Source: Conus ventricosus (Eukaryota; Mollusca; Gastropoda; Neogastropoda; Conidae). Taken from it: a DNA stretch of 64,000 bases. The notes beneath the pieces are model-generated. The model did not search any database and was not told the DNA's origin. It saw only the letters and a program-made list of their open reading frames with translations. How positions within the stretch are numbered: position 1 is the stretch's first letter; each line of letters opens with the position of its first letter. Location: the NCBI GenBank assembly GCA_018398815.1, contig CM031617.1:1345932-1409931 (forward strand), written 5' to 3'. The translations under genes were made by a program, and so were the position numbers. Shown piece by piece: positions 50,630 to 63,483 of the stretch.

Positions 50630-52230
50630 AAAATATGGGTGGAGTTGCCATGTAAAGGGAGGGGGGTTAGCTTTGAAAATATGGGTGGAGTTGCCATGTA
50701 AAGGAGGGGGGTTAGCTTTGAAAATATGGGTGGAGTTGCCATGTAAAGGGAGGGGGTTAGCTTTGAAAATATGGGTGGAGTTGCCATGTAAAGGGAGGGG
50801 GGTTAGCTTTGAAAATATGGGTGGAGTTGCCATGTAAAGGGAGGGGGGGTAGCTTTGAAAATATGGGTGGAGTTGCCATGTAAAGGGAGGGGGGTTAGCT
50901 TTGAAAATATGGGTGGAGTTGCCATGTAAAGGGAGGGGGGTTAGCTTTGAAAATATGGGTGGAGTTGCCATGTAAAGGGAGGGGGGTTAGCTTTGAAAAT
51001 ATGGGTGGAGTTGCCATGTAAAGGGAGGGGGGTTAGCTTTGAAAATATGGGTGGAGTTGCCATGTAAAGGGAGGGGGGTTAGCTTTGAAAATATGGGTGG
51101 AGTTGCCATGTAAAGGGAGGGGGGTTAGCTTTGAAAATATGGGTGGAGTTGCCATGTAAAGGGAGGGGGGGTAGCTTTGAAAATATGGGTGGAGTTGCCA
51201 TGTAAAGGGAGGGGGGGTAGCTTTGAAAATATGGGTGAAGTTGCCATGTAAAGGGAGGGGGGTAGCTTTGAAAATATGGGTGGAGTTGCCATGTAAAGGG
51301 AGGGGGGGTAGCTTTGAAAATATGGGTGGAGTTGCCATGTAAAGGGAGGGGGGTAGCTTTGAAAATATGGGTGGAGTTGCCATGTAAAGGGAGGGGGGGG
51401 TAGCTTTGAAAATATGGGTGGAGTTGCCATGTAAAGGGAGGGGGGGTAGCTTTGAAAATATGGGTGGAGTTGCCATGTAAAGGGAGGGGGGGTAGCTTTG
51501 AAAATATGGGTGGAGTTGCCATGTAAAGGGAGGGGGGTTAGCTTTGAAAATATGGGTGGAGTTGCCATGTAAAGGGAGGGGGGTTAGCTTTGAAAATATG
51601 GGTGGAGTTGCCATGTAAAGGGAGGGGGGTTTGCTTTGAAAATATGGGTGGAGTTGCCATGTAAAGGGAGGGGGTAGCTTTGAAAATATGGGTGGAGTTG
51701 CCATGTAAAGGGAGGGGGGTTAGCTTTGAAAATATGGGTGGAGTTGCCATGTAAAGGGAGGGGGGGTAGCTTTGAAAATATGGGTGGAGTTGCCATGTAA
51801 AGGGAGGGGGGTTAGCTTTGAAAATATAGGTGGAGTTGCCATGTAAAGGGAGGGGGGGGTAGCTTTGAAAATATGGGTGGAGTTGCCATGTAAAGGGAGG
51901 GGGGTTAGCTTTGAAAATATGGGTGGAGTTGCCATGTAAAGGGAGGGGGGTTAGCTTTGAAAATATGGGTGGAGTTGCCATGTAAAAGGAGGGGGGTTAG
52001 CTTTGAAAATATGGGTGGAGTTGCCATGTAAAGGGAGGGGGGTTAGCTTTGAAAATATGGGTGGAGTTGCCATGTAAAGGGAGGGGGTTAGCTTTGAAAA
52101 TATGGGTGGAGTTGCCATGTAAAGGGAGGGGGTTAGCTTTGAAAATATGGGTGGAGTTGCCATGTAAAGGGAGGGGGGTTAGCTTTGAAAATATGGTGGG
52201 AATTGCCATGTAAAGGGAGGGGGGTAGGGA
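50630..52230. repeat. ~46-bp minisatellite, ~34 copies
   Basis: Unit: agctttgaaaatatgggtgg then agttgccatgtaaagggagg and a G/T run of variable length (ggggtt, gggggt). Otherwise very homogeneous. Confidence 0.97.
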
Positions 52231-55200
52231 GAGAGGAGAAAAGGGGAGGGGGAAGGAATTCCTGGCCAATGAGACTATCTTGAGAAAGTGTTTGGTTACC
52301 AAATTTGAAATCCTGTAGCGAATGGAGACCTGACACACTGTTTCCTCAGCTCTGGTCAGTGTAAAAGGTTGGGAAAGTGAGGGCGCCATCCATGTGTCTT
52401 GTTGTACATGCATCAGAGTTGTGGGTTATCTGAGCGGAATGTCAGACTTGGGCTTTCATTCACCTTGCAAAGTGCTTGGGGAGTGGTGGGTTTGAAGTCT
52501 TGCTTTCATTCCACATTGTGCCTGCAAGAGATGTGTAACAGCAATTGATGTATTTCCCTGCCCAACACGGTTGTATATAGTATGTACATGTTTCATGCAA
52601 TCACAGATTCAATAGACTGGATGTGAACGGACTTGTACATAGTATGTACATGTTTCATGCAATCAGAGATTCCAATAGATTTGATGTGAAGTGACTTGTA
52701 TTAGATGTAACTCTGATATACTCAAAACATAATTCTGAGAATTAACCAAATTTTTGTTCCTGTGTAAGTGCATGTATGAATCCATTTTCATCCGGGGGGG
52801 GGGGGGGGGGGGGGGGGGGATCTCTGGGATTGTTGCTTTCCAAAAATCTGTATTTGTATCCTGGAAATGTTGGAGATAATGGTATATTGTTGTAGACATG
52901 GATAGTGCAAGAAATTTTGTTGTTTACATTTGTCTTTCCATTTTAAACACGCTCATTCTGTCATGACTATATCCTTATGGTATGTGTTTTAGTTTGAGAA
53001 GAAAGATTGTGTTTACACAGTTTTCTTTTGTATTTAACATATACTGTCTTTCACCATTATGCTCATTATCTATTACTGGAATGCCATACTGATGCATGCG
53101 TGATAGAAACCTTGTTTTCAGTATATATGGCTTTACAATTGGGGACAGAAAAATAGAAAAAGAAACACTTCCACATAGGAAAAGAGCCTAATTGTTGTTC
53201 TAGAGTAGCATGACTGTTTTCTTAATCCCGAGAAAAAGGATTGATTCGGAGTGTACTTACAAAATTTCATCTTTGGAAGTGGGTGTTGGTTCTTTGTTAA
53301 AGTGCATTTTTTGTTGTTGTTTTTTTAAGTTGAGGGTTGCACCAATGTAAATGTTTTGCATGTGCCTGACATTTATCATCAAAGTTGATCATGGGTTTTC
53401 TCATTCGAGATATTGACTCACAACATGTCAAACTGAATTGAGTGTGGAGAAGCACCAAAAAAAAAGGAACACACACATAAACCAGTACCAACTATCCTCC
53501 TCCTATCCCGGTGGCTGAACATTTTGTCAGGAATGTTCTTGTTCCTCTTGTCCCATCTGGCTGTGTCTGTCTGTCTGTCTGTCTGTGCAGTTTGTGGTCT
53601 GTTTGGTGCTGAGAGGCTCTGCTGTCTGGTGTCCTTTTTACAGTCTTCCACGCGATGCATTGTAAATGAGCACTCCCTTCACAGTCTTTCAGTATGGTCG
53701 CACAGTCTGCATGTGAGGTGTGCTGGTTGGCTGGCAGGAAAGACGGCGGCGTCTTCAGTGGTCTTCACCTTCACTTTCGTCTCTGAACAAGTTAGGGTTC
53801 TGTTGTTGTTGTTGTTGTTTTTCTCCTGAGCATCTTTTGTCAGTTTTCTTTTTCTTTCTCCCTGCATTTATATTCATTTAGTTCTCATAAGTACATGTGC
53901 GTCCATACGCATGTAAGTGTGTATGTTCTTGTGCACATGTGCACAGAAAATAAGAGGCATGTTTGTTTGAATAAGCTTGCAGGTACACGCATGTTTTTGA
54001 GGTAGTGTGTCATCATTGTGGTCAGATCTGACCTGGGGCTTGTAAGAGGTGGTTTTTTTTTTTTTTTTTTTTTGTGACGATGGTGTGTTGTGTTTCGTGA
54101 GTGTATTCTGATGATTGTGAAAAGTTCACCGATGATTGGTTAGAGCTTGTTTGGCTTTGAGGAGATGGCTCAGTGGTTGTTCCAGGGAGACTTTATCAGC
54201 GCCGTTCCTTCTGCCTCACTGGGGCTGCACCACTCAGCATGTGGGGAGAGAGAGGTCAGCATCATCCTGTAACATCACCCTGTAACATCATCCTGTAACA
54301 TCATCCTGTAACATCACCCTTTTTTTTCTTTGAAAAAAAGAAAAGAAAAGAAAACCCTTAGTTTTTGTGCATGTGTGTATGTTTCTTTTTCAGTCTGTTT
54401 TTTGTTTTGTTTTTTTGTGTGTGAAGGCATAAGAATGTGTCATGCTCATGGAGAATGTGTGCTTGTTATTCCGTGAATAATAAAGTGACATGTTACGATG
54501 CTCACCATGCGTGCTGATGTCAGTGTTTGGGTTGGATGATTCTGTGTGGGACATGCTGACCATCTGTCTGAGAGGGAATGGGTGTATGTCTGTGCCTGCA
54601 ACTGGCATCCCCTCCTCAGAAAGTGGAAAAGCCACACACTTGAAGGCGCACGCTCACACACACATGCACACACAACTTAAAACTTCCCTCAGAATGTCTT
54701 AAAACAAAATCAGAATTTTATTTTAATGTTTTCCCCATAATACTGTAAAGAAATATTATCACTTCAAACATGGCATTTCCGTGAAACAGTATGTAAACAG
54801 TAAGCGTGGACGGATATAAACACATCGTGACAGCAGCAGTAATTTCAAGAAAAACTGGAAGGTTGACACTGCACAAAGTATTCCTGTTTCAGCTAAGAGA
54901 AATGTTTCATGTGTAGGTTGTTTTTAAAGAGGATCAAATATTGCTCTGAGAGAAAAAAGAAAAACTCAGGGGAGAAGGTTGGTAAGCATGCCCATGTATA
55001 CATGTGTATGTAGTGTGCGTGTGAATTGACGACTTCAATGGATATGTTGTTTTAAGGATAGACGCATGATTCTAGTGTGAGTGTGTGTGTGTGTGTGTTT
55101 TGTTTTTTTCTGTGAATTCTCCTTCAAGGGACTTTGCATCTTATGATGAGATCTTAAAACATTTATAAATGAATAAAAAGAAAATGAGCATGTGATTTCA
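52231..55200. other. Unique DNA with a poly-G run; no gene recognised
   Basis: Contains a ~25-G run at 52794-52819, a short duplication (tagtatgtacatgtttcatg at about 52577 and 52639), a T-run at 54053-54074, a CCTGTAACATCA repeat at 54266-54318, and AATAAA at about 54478. No conserved coding segment was seen. Part of it could be distal 3' UTR of MAEA, but that is speculative. Confidence 0.4.
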
Positions 55201-55289
55201 AAGTAATGAAATACACCAGGCTTTCATGTTCAATGCCAGATTTGATCAGTCAACGGAAATATCACAGACCAAGTTTAATTTATGGGAAC

Positions 55290-56165
55290 AAATATTCTAC
55301 AACAGCTAAGAGAAACAATGCCTTTGATAGAAGATATGAAAGCTTCAATAACACAGATATGTTGAATACAATAAAAACAAAGAGAAACAATGCCTTGATA
55401 AAGATATGAAGCTTCATAACCAGATATGTTGATACAATAAAACAAAGAGAAACAATGCCTTTGATAGAAGATGAAAGCTCAAACACAGATATGTTGATAC
55501 AATAAAAACAAAGAGAAACAATGCCTTTGATAGAAGATATGAAAGCTTCAATAACACAGATATGTTGAATACAATAAAAACAAAGAGAAACAATGCCTTT
55601 GATAGAAGATATGAAAGCTTCAATAACACAGATATGTTGAATACAATAAAAACAAAGAGAAACAATGCCTTTGATAGAAGATATGAAAGCTTCAATAACA
55701 CAGATATGTTGAATACAATAAAAACAAAGAGAAACAATGCCTTTGATAGAAGATATGAAAGCTTCAATAACACAGATATGTTGAATACAATAAAAACAAA
55801 GAGAAACAATGCCTTTGATAGAAGATATGAAAGCTTCAATAACACAGATATGTTGAATACAATAAAAACAAAGAGAAACAATGCCTTTGATAGAAGATAT
55901 GAAAGCTTCAATAACACAGATATGTTGAATACAATAAAAACAAAGAGAAACAATGCCTTTGATAGAAGATATGAAAGCTTCAATAACACAGATATGTTGA
56001 ATACAATAAAAACAAAGAGAAACAATGCCTTTGATAGAAGATATGAAAGCTTCAATAACACAGATATGTTGAATACAATAAAAACAAAGAGAAACAATGC
56101 CTTTGATAGAAGATATGAAAGCTTCAATAACACAGATATGTTGAATACAATAAAAACAAATTGAA
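55290..56165. repeat. 72-bp minisatellite, ~12 copies
   Basis: The unit includes aacaatgcctttgatagaag, atatgaaagcttcaataaca and cagatatgttgaatac. From about 55530 on the units are essentially identical. Units at 55382-55500 have many scattered one-base losses. Divisibility by three keeps frames open on both strands, so the 398-codon minus ORF is an artefact. Confidence 0.97.
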
Positions 56166-56199
56166 ACACAAAAGTTCAGACAATAAAAAGAAATGAACT

Positions 56200-57341
56200 T
56201 ACAAAAAAAAAAAAAAAAAAAGAGAGAGAGAGAGAGAGAGAAACATGTCAACCAATGCAAGGTGACAAAACATTTGTCATGACAAAATGAATTGTCACAG
56301 TATTTTACAATTCTGCTCCAGCAGAGAACAAAAAACAATAGGAGGAATTGAACACCCATCGTAAGCCCATGTGTACACAATCTGTGAATCCAGTTCAAAA
56401 TAGATTCCTCAGTAGCTAGACGACAGATGGGGAGAACTGACCTCAGTGCTGGTGATGAAGAGGTCTTCTTCAACATGAGCTTACATGAGTAGGGGTATCC
56501 AAGCTATGTTCAGCTGGTTCTGCTTTTCCTATCAGTTTCCTACCAGTTTGAATGTGTCCAAACCTTTTGCACCTGTTCTGCACCTGTTTCTACTTCGTCT
56601 GACCTTCTCCAGCTGTGTCCTGATATCTGTTCTGGCAGTTTCCTTCCCTGCCTTGTGTTTATGCCTTTCCTTTTTTGTGTGTGCATTTCTTGCTTGTTTC
56701 TGCTTTTTTTTCCCTGTTTCCATTTCTTGTTTTATTTGTGTCCTATCATCGTAGTCCATGCAAAACCTAACCACCTGAAAGGGAAAGGCATGTGATGCAG
56801 TGATAGGAAGGACTGCAACAGACATTGGTTTCAGCAGCCAGTGGACAGAAATCATAACATTGACCAGAAATTCTAATCACATGGTACATGATGAAAAATT
56901 GGTGCTTCACTGGATGAAAGTGTGGTCTCCACGTGACATGTTTTACTGGAGAAAACTAGGAGAGTCAGAGCATGCCATGACTGCACTTTCAGGTTGCATT
57001 ACTTGTCATTTGGTTACATAAACCAAGGTAGCGATTGGCTTTTTTCCCCTCAAGAACATAAGTGATGGGCAAAACGATATGAAGTACAGAAAAGTGCTAA
57101 ACGGACAGGCACTGTCCCTACACATGTTGGCAAAGTCCTTCTTCAAAGGCATCTCCTTTGCGTGAAGCAGTTGACTGGTGCTTTCATGGAGAGAATCACT
57201 TCTCTCCGTGAGAGCGCAAATGTATGAGCTGGACGCTAAAGAGGGGCCTCTAAAATAGGACATTGTCCCCTTCCCCCACCTCCCCACCACCCTCCAAAGT
57301 CGCCATAACAAAGGAATCACGACCTACAAATCCTGTCTCAC
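56200..57341. other. Unique DNA 3' of the third gene
   Basis: Starts with a short A-run and (GA)n at 56202-56240. No coding segment recognised before the stop codon at 57342. The minus ORF 57320-57006 lies after that stop and looks like 3' UTR. Confidence 0.45.
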
Positions 57342-57802
57342 CTAGCTGTGAGTACCGGTTACAAAATTGGCCCCATACCGATTGAGAACATTGTCTACAT
57401 GCTTCATCTTCATGGGATCCACGTAGGGGGGATAAATCTTGTCCAGACCTTGGTAGGAGTACTTCCAGCTGTTATGCTTCGGGTACGGCTGCTGACTGAT
57501 CGCCAACACCCGGGTGGAGGCCTGCTTTGACGCCACTGACCTCGGAGAGTCCTTGAACCAGTCCGTGGTGGTGGTGCCCAAGTTTTGAGGTCCGGAAGGA
57601 GCTCGCTTCTGGCGCGAGGGAAGCGGCGAGCAGTGGGAGGGTTGGGGGTGGGTTTGCCCAGGAAGGAGGAGGAAAACTCTGATTGGTAGTCGAGCTGGAA
57701 GGGGGCGCGGGAGTTGTGCTTGAGGAACTCGGTGTCGGTGTGGTGAAGGCGGGAGTGGATGGGCTGAAGCAGCTTGCGGCCCAGGCTCCGTGTGTCTTTA
57801 CC
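57342..57802 (-). CDS. Unrecognised gene, terminal exon, one missing base
   Basis: 461 nt from the acceptor ctgctgcag to TAG. Encodes GKDTRSLGRKLLQPIHSRLH, a FLKHNSRAPFQLDYQ segment and, after a one-base loss near AAAACTTGGG, TTTTDWFKDS through HVDNVLNRYGANFVTGTHS-stop. The one-base gap lies in a homopolymer, as in MAEA. The first ~15 bases of the exon recur in every unit of the adjoining array. Confidence 0.72.
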
Positions 57803-60800
57803 CTGCAGCAGGTCCATCACGCTTTATAGCCATGTGTCTTTACCCTTCAGCAGGTCCATCACACTAAATAGCCATGTGTCTTTACCCTGCAGCAGGTCCA
57901 TCACACTTTATACCATGTCTTTACCCTGCAGCAGGTCCATCACACTTTATAGCCATGTGTCTTTACCCTGCAGCAGGTCCATCACAGTTTACAGCCATGT
58001 GTCTTTACCCTGCAGCAGGTCCATCACGCTAAATAGCCATGTGTCTTTACCCTGCAGCAGGTCCATCACACTATATAGCCATGTATCTTTACCCTGCAGC
58101 AGGTCCATCACACTTTATACCATGTCTTTACCCTGCAGCAGGTCCATCACGCTTTACAGCCATGTGTCTTTACCCTGCAGCAGGTCCATCACGCTTTACA
58201 GCCATGTGTCTTAACCCTGCAGCAGGTCCATCACGCTATTACAGCCATGTGTCTTTACCCTGCAGCAGGTCCATCACGCTTTACAGCCATGTGTCTTTAC
58301 CCTGCAGCAGGTCCATCACACTAAATAGCCATGTGTCTTTACCCTGCAGCAGGTCCATCACACTAAATAGCCATGTGTCTTTACCCTGCAGCAGGCCCAT
58401 CACACTTTATAGCCATGTGTCTTTACCCTGCAGCAGGTCCGTCACGCTTTATAGCCATGTGTCTTTACCCTGCAGCAGGTCCATCACACTTTATACCATG
58501 TCTTTACCCTGCAGCAGGTCCATCACGCTTTATAGCCATGTGTCTTTACCCTGCAGCAGGTCCATCACCTTTATAGCCATGTGTCTTTACCCTGCAGCAG
58601 GTCCATCACGCTTTATAGCCATGTGTCTTTAGCCTGCAGCAGGTCCATCACGCTTTATAGCCATATGTCTTTACCCTGAAGCAGGTCCATCACACTAAAT
58701 GGCCATGTGTCTTTACCCTGCAGCAGGTCCATCACACTTTATAGCCATGTGTCTTTACCCTGCAGCAGGTCCATCACGCTTTATAGCCATGTGTCTTTAC
58801 CCTGCAGCAGGTCCATCACACTTAATACCATGTCTTTACCCTGCAGCAGGTCCATCACGCTTTATAGCCATGTGTCTTTACCCTGCAGCAGGTCCATCAT
58901 GCTTTATAGCCATGTGTCTTTACCCTGCAGCAGGTCCATCACACTAAATAGCCATGTGTCTTTACCCTGCAGCAGGTCCATCACACTTTATAGCCATGTG
59001 TCTTTACCCTGCAGCAGGTCCATCACGCTAAATAGCCATGTGTCTTTACCCTGCAGCAGGTCCATCACGCTAAATAGCCATGTGTCTTTATCCTGCAGCA
59101 GGTCCATCACGCTTTATAGCCATGTGTCTTTACCCTGCAGCAGGTCCATCACGCTAAATAGCCATGTGTCTTTACCCTGCAGCAGGTCCATCACACTTTA
59201 TAGCCATGTGTCTTTACCCTGCAGCAGGTCCATCACACTATATAGCCATGTGTCTTTACCCTGCAGCAGGTCCATCACACTAAATAGCCATGTGTCTTTA
59301 CCCTGCAGCAGGTCCATCACACTAAATAGCCATGTGTCTTTACCCTGCAGCAGGTCCATCACACTAAATAGCCATGTGTCTTTACCCTGCAGCAGGGCCA
59401 TCACACTTTATAGCCATGTGTCTTTACCCTGCAGCAGGTCCATCACACTTTATAGCCATGTGTCTTTACCCTGCAGCAGGTCCATCACACTTTATAGCCA
59501 TGTGTCTTTACCCTGCAGCAGGACCATCACACTATATAACCATGTGTCTTTACCCTGCAGCAGGTCCATCACGCTTTACAGCCATGTGTCTTTACCCTGC
59601 AGCAGGTCCATCACGCTTTATAGCCATGTGTCTTTACCCTGCAGCTGGTCCATCACGCTTTATAGCCATGTGTCTAACCTGCAGCAGGTCCATCACACTA
59701 AATAGCCATGTGTCTTTACCCTGCAGCAAATCCATCACACTAAATAGCCATGTGTCTTTACCCTGCAGCAGGTCCATCACACTTTATAGCCATGTGTCTT
59801 TACCCTGCAGCAGGTCCATCACGCTTTATAGCCATGTGTCTTTACCCTGCAGCAGGTCCATCACACTTTATAGCCATGTGTCTTTACCCTGCAGCAGGTC
59901 CATCACACTATATAGCCATGTGTCTTTACCCTGCAGCAGGTCCATCACACTAAATAGCCATGTGTCTTTACCCTGCAACAGGTCCATCACACTAAATAGC
60001 CATGTGTCTTTACCCTGCAGCAGGTCCATCACACTAAATAGCCATGTGTCTTTACCCTGCAGCAGGGCCATCACACTTTATAGCCATGTGTCTTTACCCT
60101 GCAGCAGGTCCATCACACTTTATAGCCATGTGTCTTTACCCTGCAGCAGGTCCATCACACTTTATAGCCATGTGTCTTTACCCTGCAGCAGGACCATCAC
60201 ACTATATAACCATGTGTCTTTACCCTGCAGCAGGTCCATCACGCTTTACAGCCATGTGTCTTTACCCTGCAGCAGGTCCATCACGCTTTACAGCCATGTG
60301 TCTTTACCCTGCAGCAGGTCCATCACGCTTTATAGCCATGTGTCTTCACCCTGCAGCAGGTCCATCACGCTTTATAGCCATGTGTCTACCCTGCAGCATG
60401 TCCATCACACTAAATAGCCATGTGTCTTTACCCTGCAGCAAATCCATCACACTAAATAGCCATGTGTCTTTACCCTGCAGCAGGTCCATCACACTTTACA
60501 GCCATGTGTCTTTACCCTGCAGCAGGTCCATCACGCTTTACAGCCATGTGTCTTTACCCTGCAGCAGGTCCATCACGCTTTATAGCCACGTGTCTTTACC
60601 CTGCAGCAGTCCATCACACTTTATACCATGTCTTTACTACCCTGTAGCAGGTCCATCACACTAAATAGCCATGTGTCTTTACCCTGCAGCAGGTCCATCA
60701 CGCTTTATAGCCATGTGTCTTTACCCTGCAGCAGGTCCATCACGCTTTATAGCCACATGTCTTTACCCTGCAGCAGGTCCATCACGCTTTATAGCCACGT

Positions 60801-63483
60801 GTCTTTATCCTGCAGCAGGTTTATCACACCTTATAGCCATGTGTCTTTACCCTGCAGCAGGTCCATCACGCTAAATAGCCATGTGTCTTTACCCTGCAGC
60901 AGGTCCATCACGCTTTATAGCCATGTGTCTTTACCCTGCAGCAGGTCCATCACGCTTTATAGCCATGTGTCTTTACCCTGTAGCAGGTCCATCACCCTTA
61001 TAGCCATGTGTCTTTACCCTGCAGCAGGTCCATCATGCTTTATAGCCATGTGTCTTTACCCTGCAGCAGGTCCATCACATTAAATAGCCATGTGTCTTTA
61101 CCCTGCAGCAGGTCCATCATACTTTATAGCCATGTGTCTTTACCCTGCAGCAGGTCCATCACGCTTTATAGCCATGTGTCTTTACCCTGCAGCAGGTCCA
61201 TCACACTTAATACCATGTCTTTACCCTGCAGCAGGTCCATCACGCTTTATAGCCATGTGTCTTTACCCTGCAGCAGGTCCATCACACTAAATAGCCATGT
61301 GTCTTTACCCTGCAGCAGGTCCATCACACTTTATAGGCATGTGTCTTTACCCTGCAGCAGGTCCATCACACTAAATAGCCATGTGTCTTTACCCTGCAGC
61401 AGGTCCATCAAACGTTATAGCCATGTGTCTTTACCCTGCAGCAGGTCCATCACACTTTATAGCCATGTGTCTTTACCCTGCAGCAGGTCCATCACACTTT
61501 ATAGCCATGTGTCTTTACCCTGCAGCAGGTCCATCACACTTTATACCATGTGTCTTTACCCTGCAGCAGGTACATCACACTTTATAGCCATGTGTCTTTA
61601 CCCTGCAGCAGGTCCATCACGCTTTATAGCCATGTGTCTTTACCCTGCAGCAAGTCCATCACGCTTTATAGCCATGTGTCTTTACCCTGCAGCAGGTCCA
61701 TCACGCTTTATAGCCACGTGTCTTTACCCTGCAGCAGGTCCATCACACTTTATAGCCATGTGTCTTTACCCTGCAGCAGGTCCATCACGCTTTATAGCCA
61801 TGTGTCTTTACCCTGCAGCAGGTCCATCACACTTTATAGCCATGTGTCTTTACCCTGCAGCAGGTCCATCACGCTTTATAGCCATGTGTCTTTACCCTGC
61901 CGCAGGTCCATCACGCTTTATAGCCATGTGTCTTTACCCTGCAGCAGGTCCATCACGCTTTACAGCCATGTGTCTTTACCCTGCAGCAGGTCAATCACGC
62001 TTTATAGCCATGGTTTTCACAGATGATGCTGAACTAGAGAAAATCATAGCTGCCAGATCGATCAGTTTATTGGCATGTTTCTAACATGCTGTAGTAGAGA
62101 AAATCATAGCTGCCAGATCGATCAGTTTATTGGCATGTTTCTAACATGCTGTAGTAGAGAAAATCATAGCTGCCAGATCGATCAGTTTATTGGCATGTTT
62201 CTAACATGCTGTAGTAGAGAAAATCATAGCTGCCAGATCGATCAGTTTATTGGCATGTTTCTAACATGCTGTAGTAGAGAAAATCATAGCTGCCAGATCG
62301 ATCAGTTTATTGGCATGTTTCTAACATGCTGTAGTAGAGAAAATCATAGCTGCCAGATCGATCAGTTTATTGGCATGTTTCTAACATGCTGTAGTAGAGA
62401 AAATCATAGCTGCCAGACTGGTCACGGTTTACAGGCATGGTTATAACAGATGCTTTAGAAGAGAAAATCATAGTTGCCAATCTTCCGGAGTTAAAATTCG
62501 GGAACCAGGGTATGAAGGGGATGGGTGGAGTGAAGAGGGTGCAGTTCGACTTTCGACTGAAAACATGTTTTACCCCTGCCCCCTGTTGAAATTGTGTCTC
62601 TGTCCATAAATGTGGGGTATAAAAAGAAAATGTTTGTGTCATACATGCCACTGCCAGTATCCATATACCATCATTTGGTTTTTATTCCTCAATACTTTAT
62701 CATCCATGTTAAAAACGAAATGGTAATGACCCCTTAACCCACACAGTCTTAGACAAAAATTTGAAATTCTGGATTTTTTTTCTTCACCAAATTAGGGAAT
62801 ACTTTGTTATTCAGGGAAGTTGGGGGGAAATTCAGAAGGGTTGGCAGTCCTGGGAAATGTACAGAAAACTCGGTGATGATGTACAGCACGTAAAAAACTG
62901 TGATCATGATTTTTTTTTAATGATAATAGAATGTTAAAAAGGAAGATGTCAAAGATAACTCCAGTGAGAGGTAATTGTGATTTGGACCTAGAATTCATAT
63001 TCATAATCATTGATATGATTATTACAAACTTTTTTGTCTGAATTCTGAATATATTACACTCTGTGAAATCAATATCATGAACAGATAGCATTCTACAACA
63101 CTGTGAAATCAATATCATGAACAGATAACATTCTACAACACTGTGTATCTTGATGGAATATGAAAAGTTTCCAGCGATATGAAATATTAATGAGTGTACA
63201 CTGCATGCACACACACACACGCCCATACACTGACACACACGCGCGGGAAATAACTCATTCCCACCCAACACTTACTTCCCCTGGTTGTAAACTCATTCTG
63301 CTTTAATGAACTATTCCCTACACACACACACACAGAGGGAGTGAGAGAGAGAGAGAGCTGAAAGGTGGGTAGGCAGCAGGAAACACCGAGGGCCACACTC
63401 ACGTCTCCAAAGTATTCCCCACGGTCCTGAATGGTGTTCCTGTTATCCAGACCAGAAAACGGGTTGGTGGTCTGGTAGGTGGT
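57342..63483 (-). CDS. Unrecognised gene, last two exons (partial)
   Basis: Exons 63483-63403 and 57802-57342 on the minus strand join in phase 0 and end with a TAG stop. The visible product is about 180 residues, rich in Y, S, P and basic residues, with no domain I recognise. Short elements such as PFQLDYQSEF, DWFKDS and WKYSYQGLDKIYPPYVDP resemble the loose style of ciliary microtubule-associated proteins, but that is only an impression. Upstream exons lie beyond the window or were not found. The 5.6-kb intron is mostly minisatellite. Confidence 0.7.
57785..62015. repeat. 42-bp minisatellite, ~100 copies, containing the adjoining exon's 3' splice site
   Basis: Unit (plus): gtgtctttaccctgcagcag then gtccatcacgctttatagccat, with a ctttat/ctaaat variant and a short ~36-bp form (accatgtctt). 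On the minus strand each unit reads gatggacctgctgcag|ggtaaagacaca, identical to the acceptor and start of the exon at 57802. A ~670-bp block is duplicated (about 59200-59740 and 59870-60410 share the same variant order). Confidence 0.97.
62035..62420. repeat. 60-bp minisatellite, ~6.5 nearly identical copies
   Basis: Unit: aaaatcatagctgccagatc, gatcagtttattggcatgtt, tctaacatgctgtagtagag. Six copies show no differences by eye. The string catagctgcca equals the terminus of DNA transposon element 2. Confidence 0.97.
62469..62850. mobile_element. Possible small MITE related to element 2
   Basis: The left end catagttgccaatc and the right end ggttggcagtcctg form imperfect inverted termini. Flanks gaaaat and ggaaat match at 5 of 6 positions. 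No ORF. The call rests only on these weak ends. Confidence 0.3.
63060..63145. repeat. ~45-bp direct duplication
   Basis: Two copies of ctgtgaaatcaatatcatga then acagataacattctacaaca, one substitution apart. Confidence 0.9.
63403..63483 (-). CDS. Unrecognised gene, penultimate exon
   Basis: 81 nt. Acceptor tgtcttttatccag before 63483 and donor gtgagt after 63403. Encodes TTYQTTNPFSGLDNRN continuing to GEYFGD. Clean frame, both splice sites strong, phase 0 at its end. Confidence 0.75.

Noticed and set aside
54266..54318. CCTGTAACATCA repeats as a regulatory cluster
   Set aside because: Only three or four short imperfect copies with no gene context. Treated as simple repeat.
55280..56476. 398-codon minus-strand ORF resembling a multi-pass membrane protein
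   Set aside because: The hydrophobic 24-residue periodicity is a by-product of the 72-bp AT-rich repeat. No signal for a real gene.
58707..62084. Several 300+ codon ORFs of cysteine/serine-rich repeats
   Set aside because: Products of the 42-bp array. Open in several frames, with no start context or domain.
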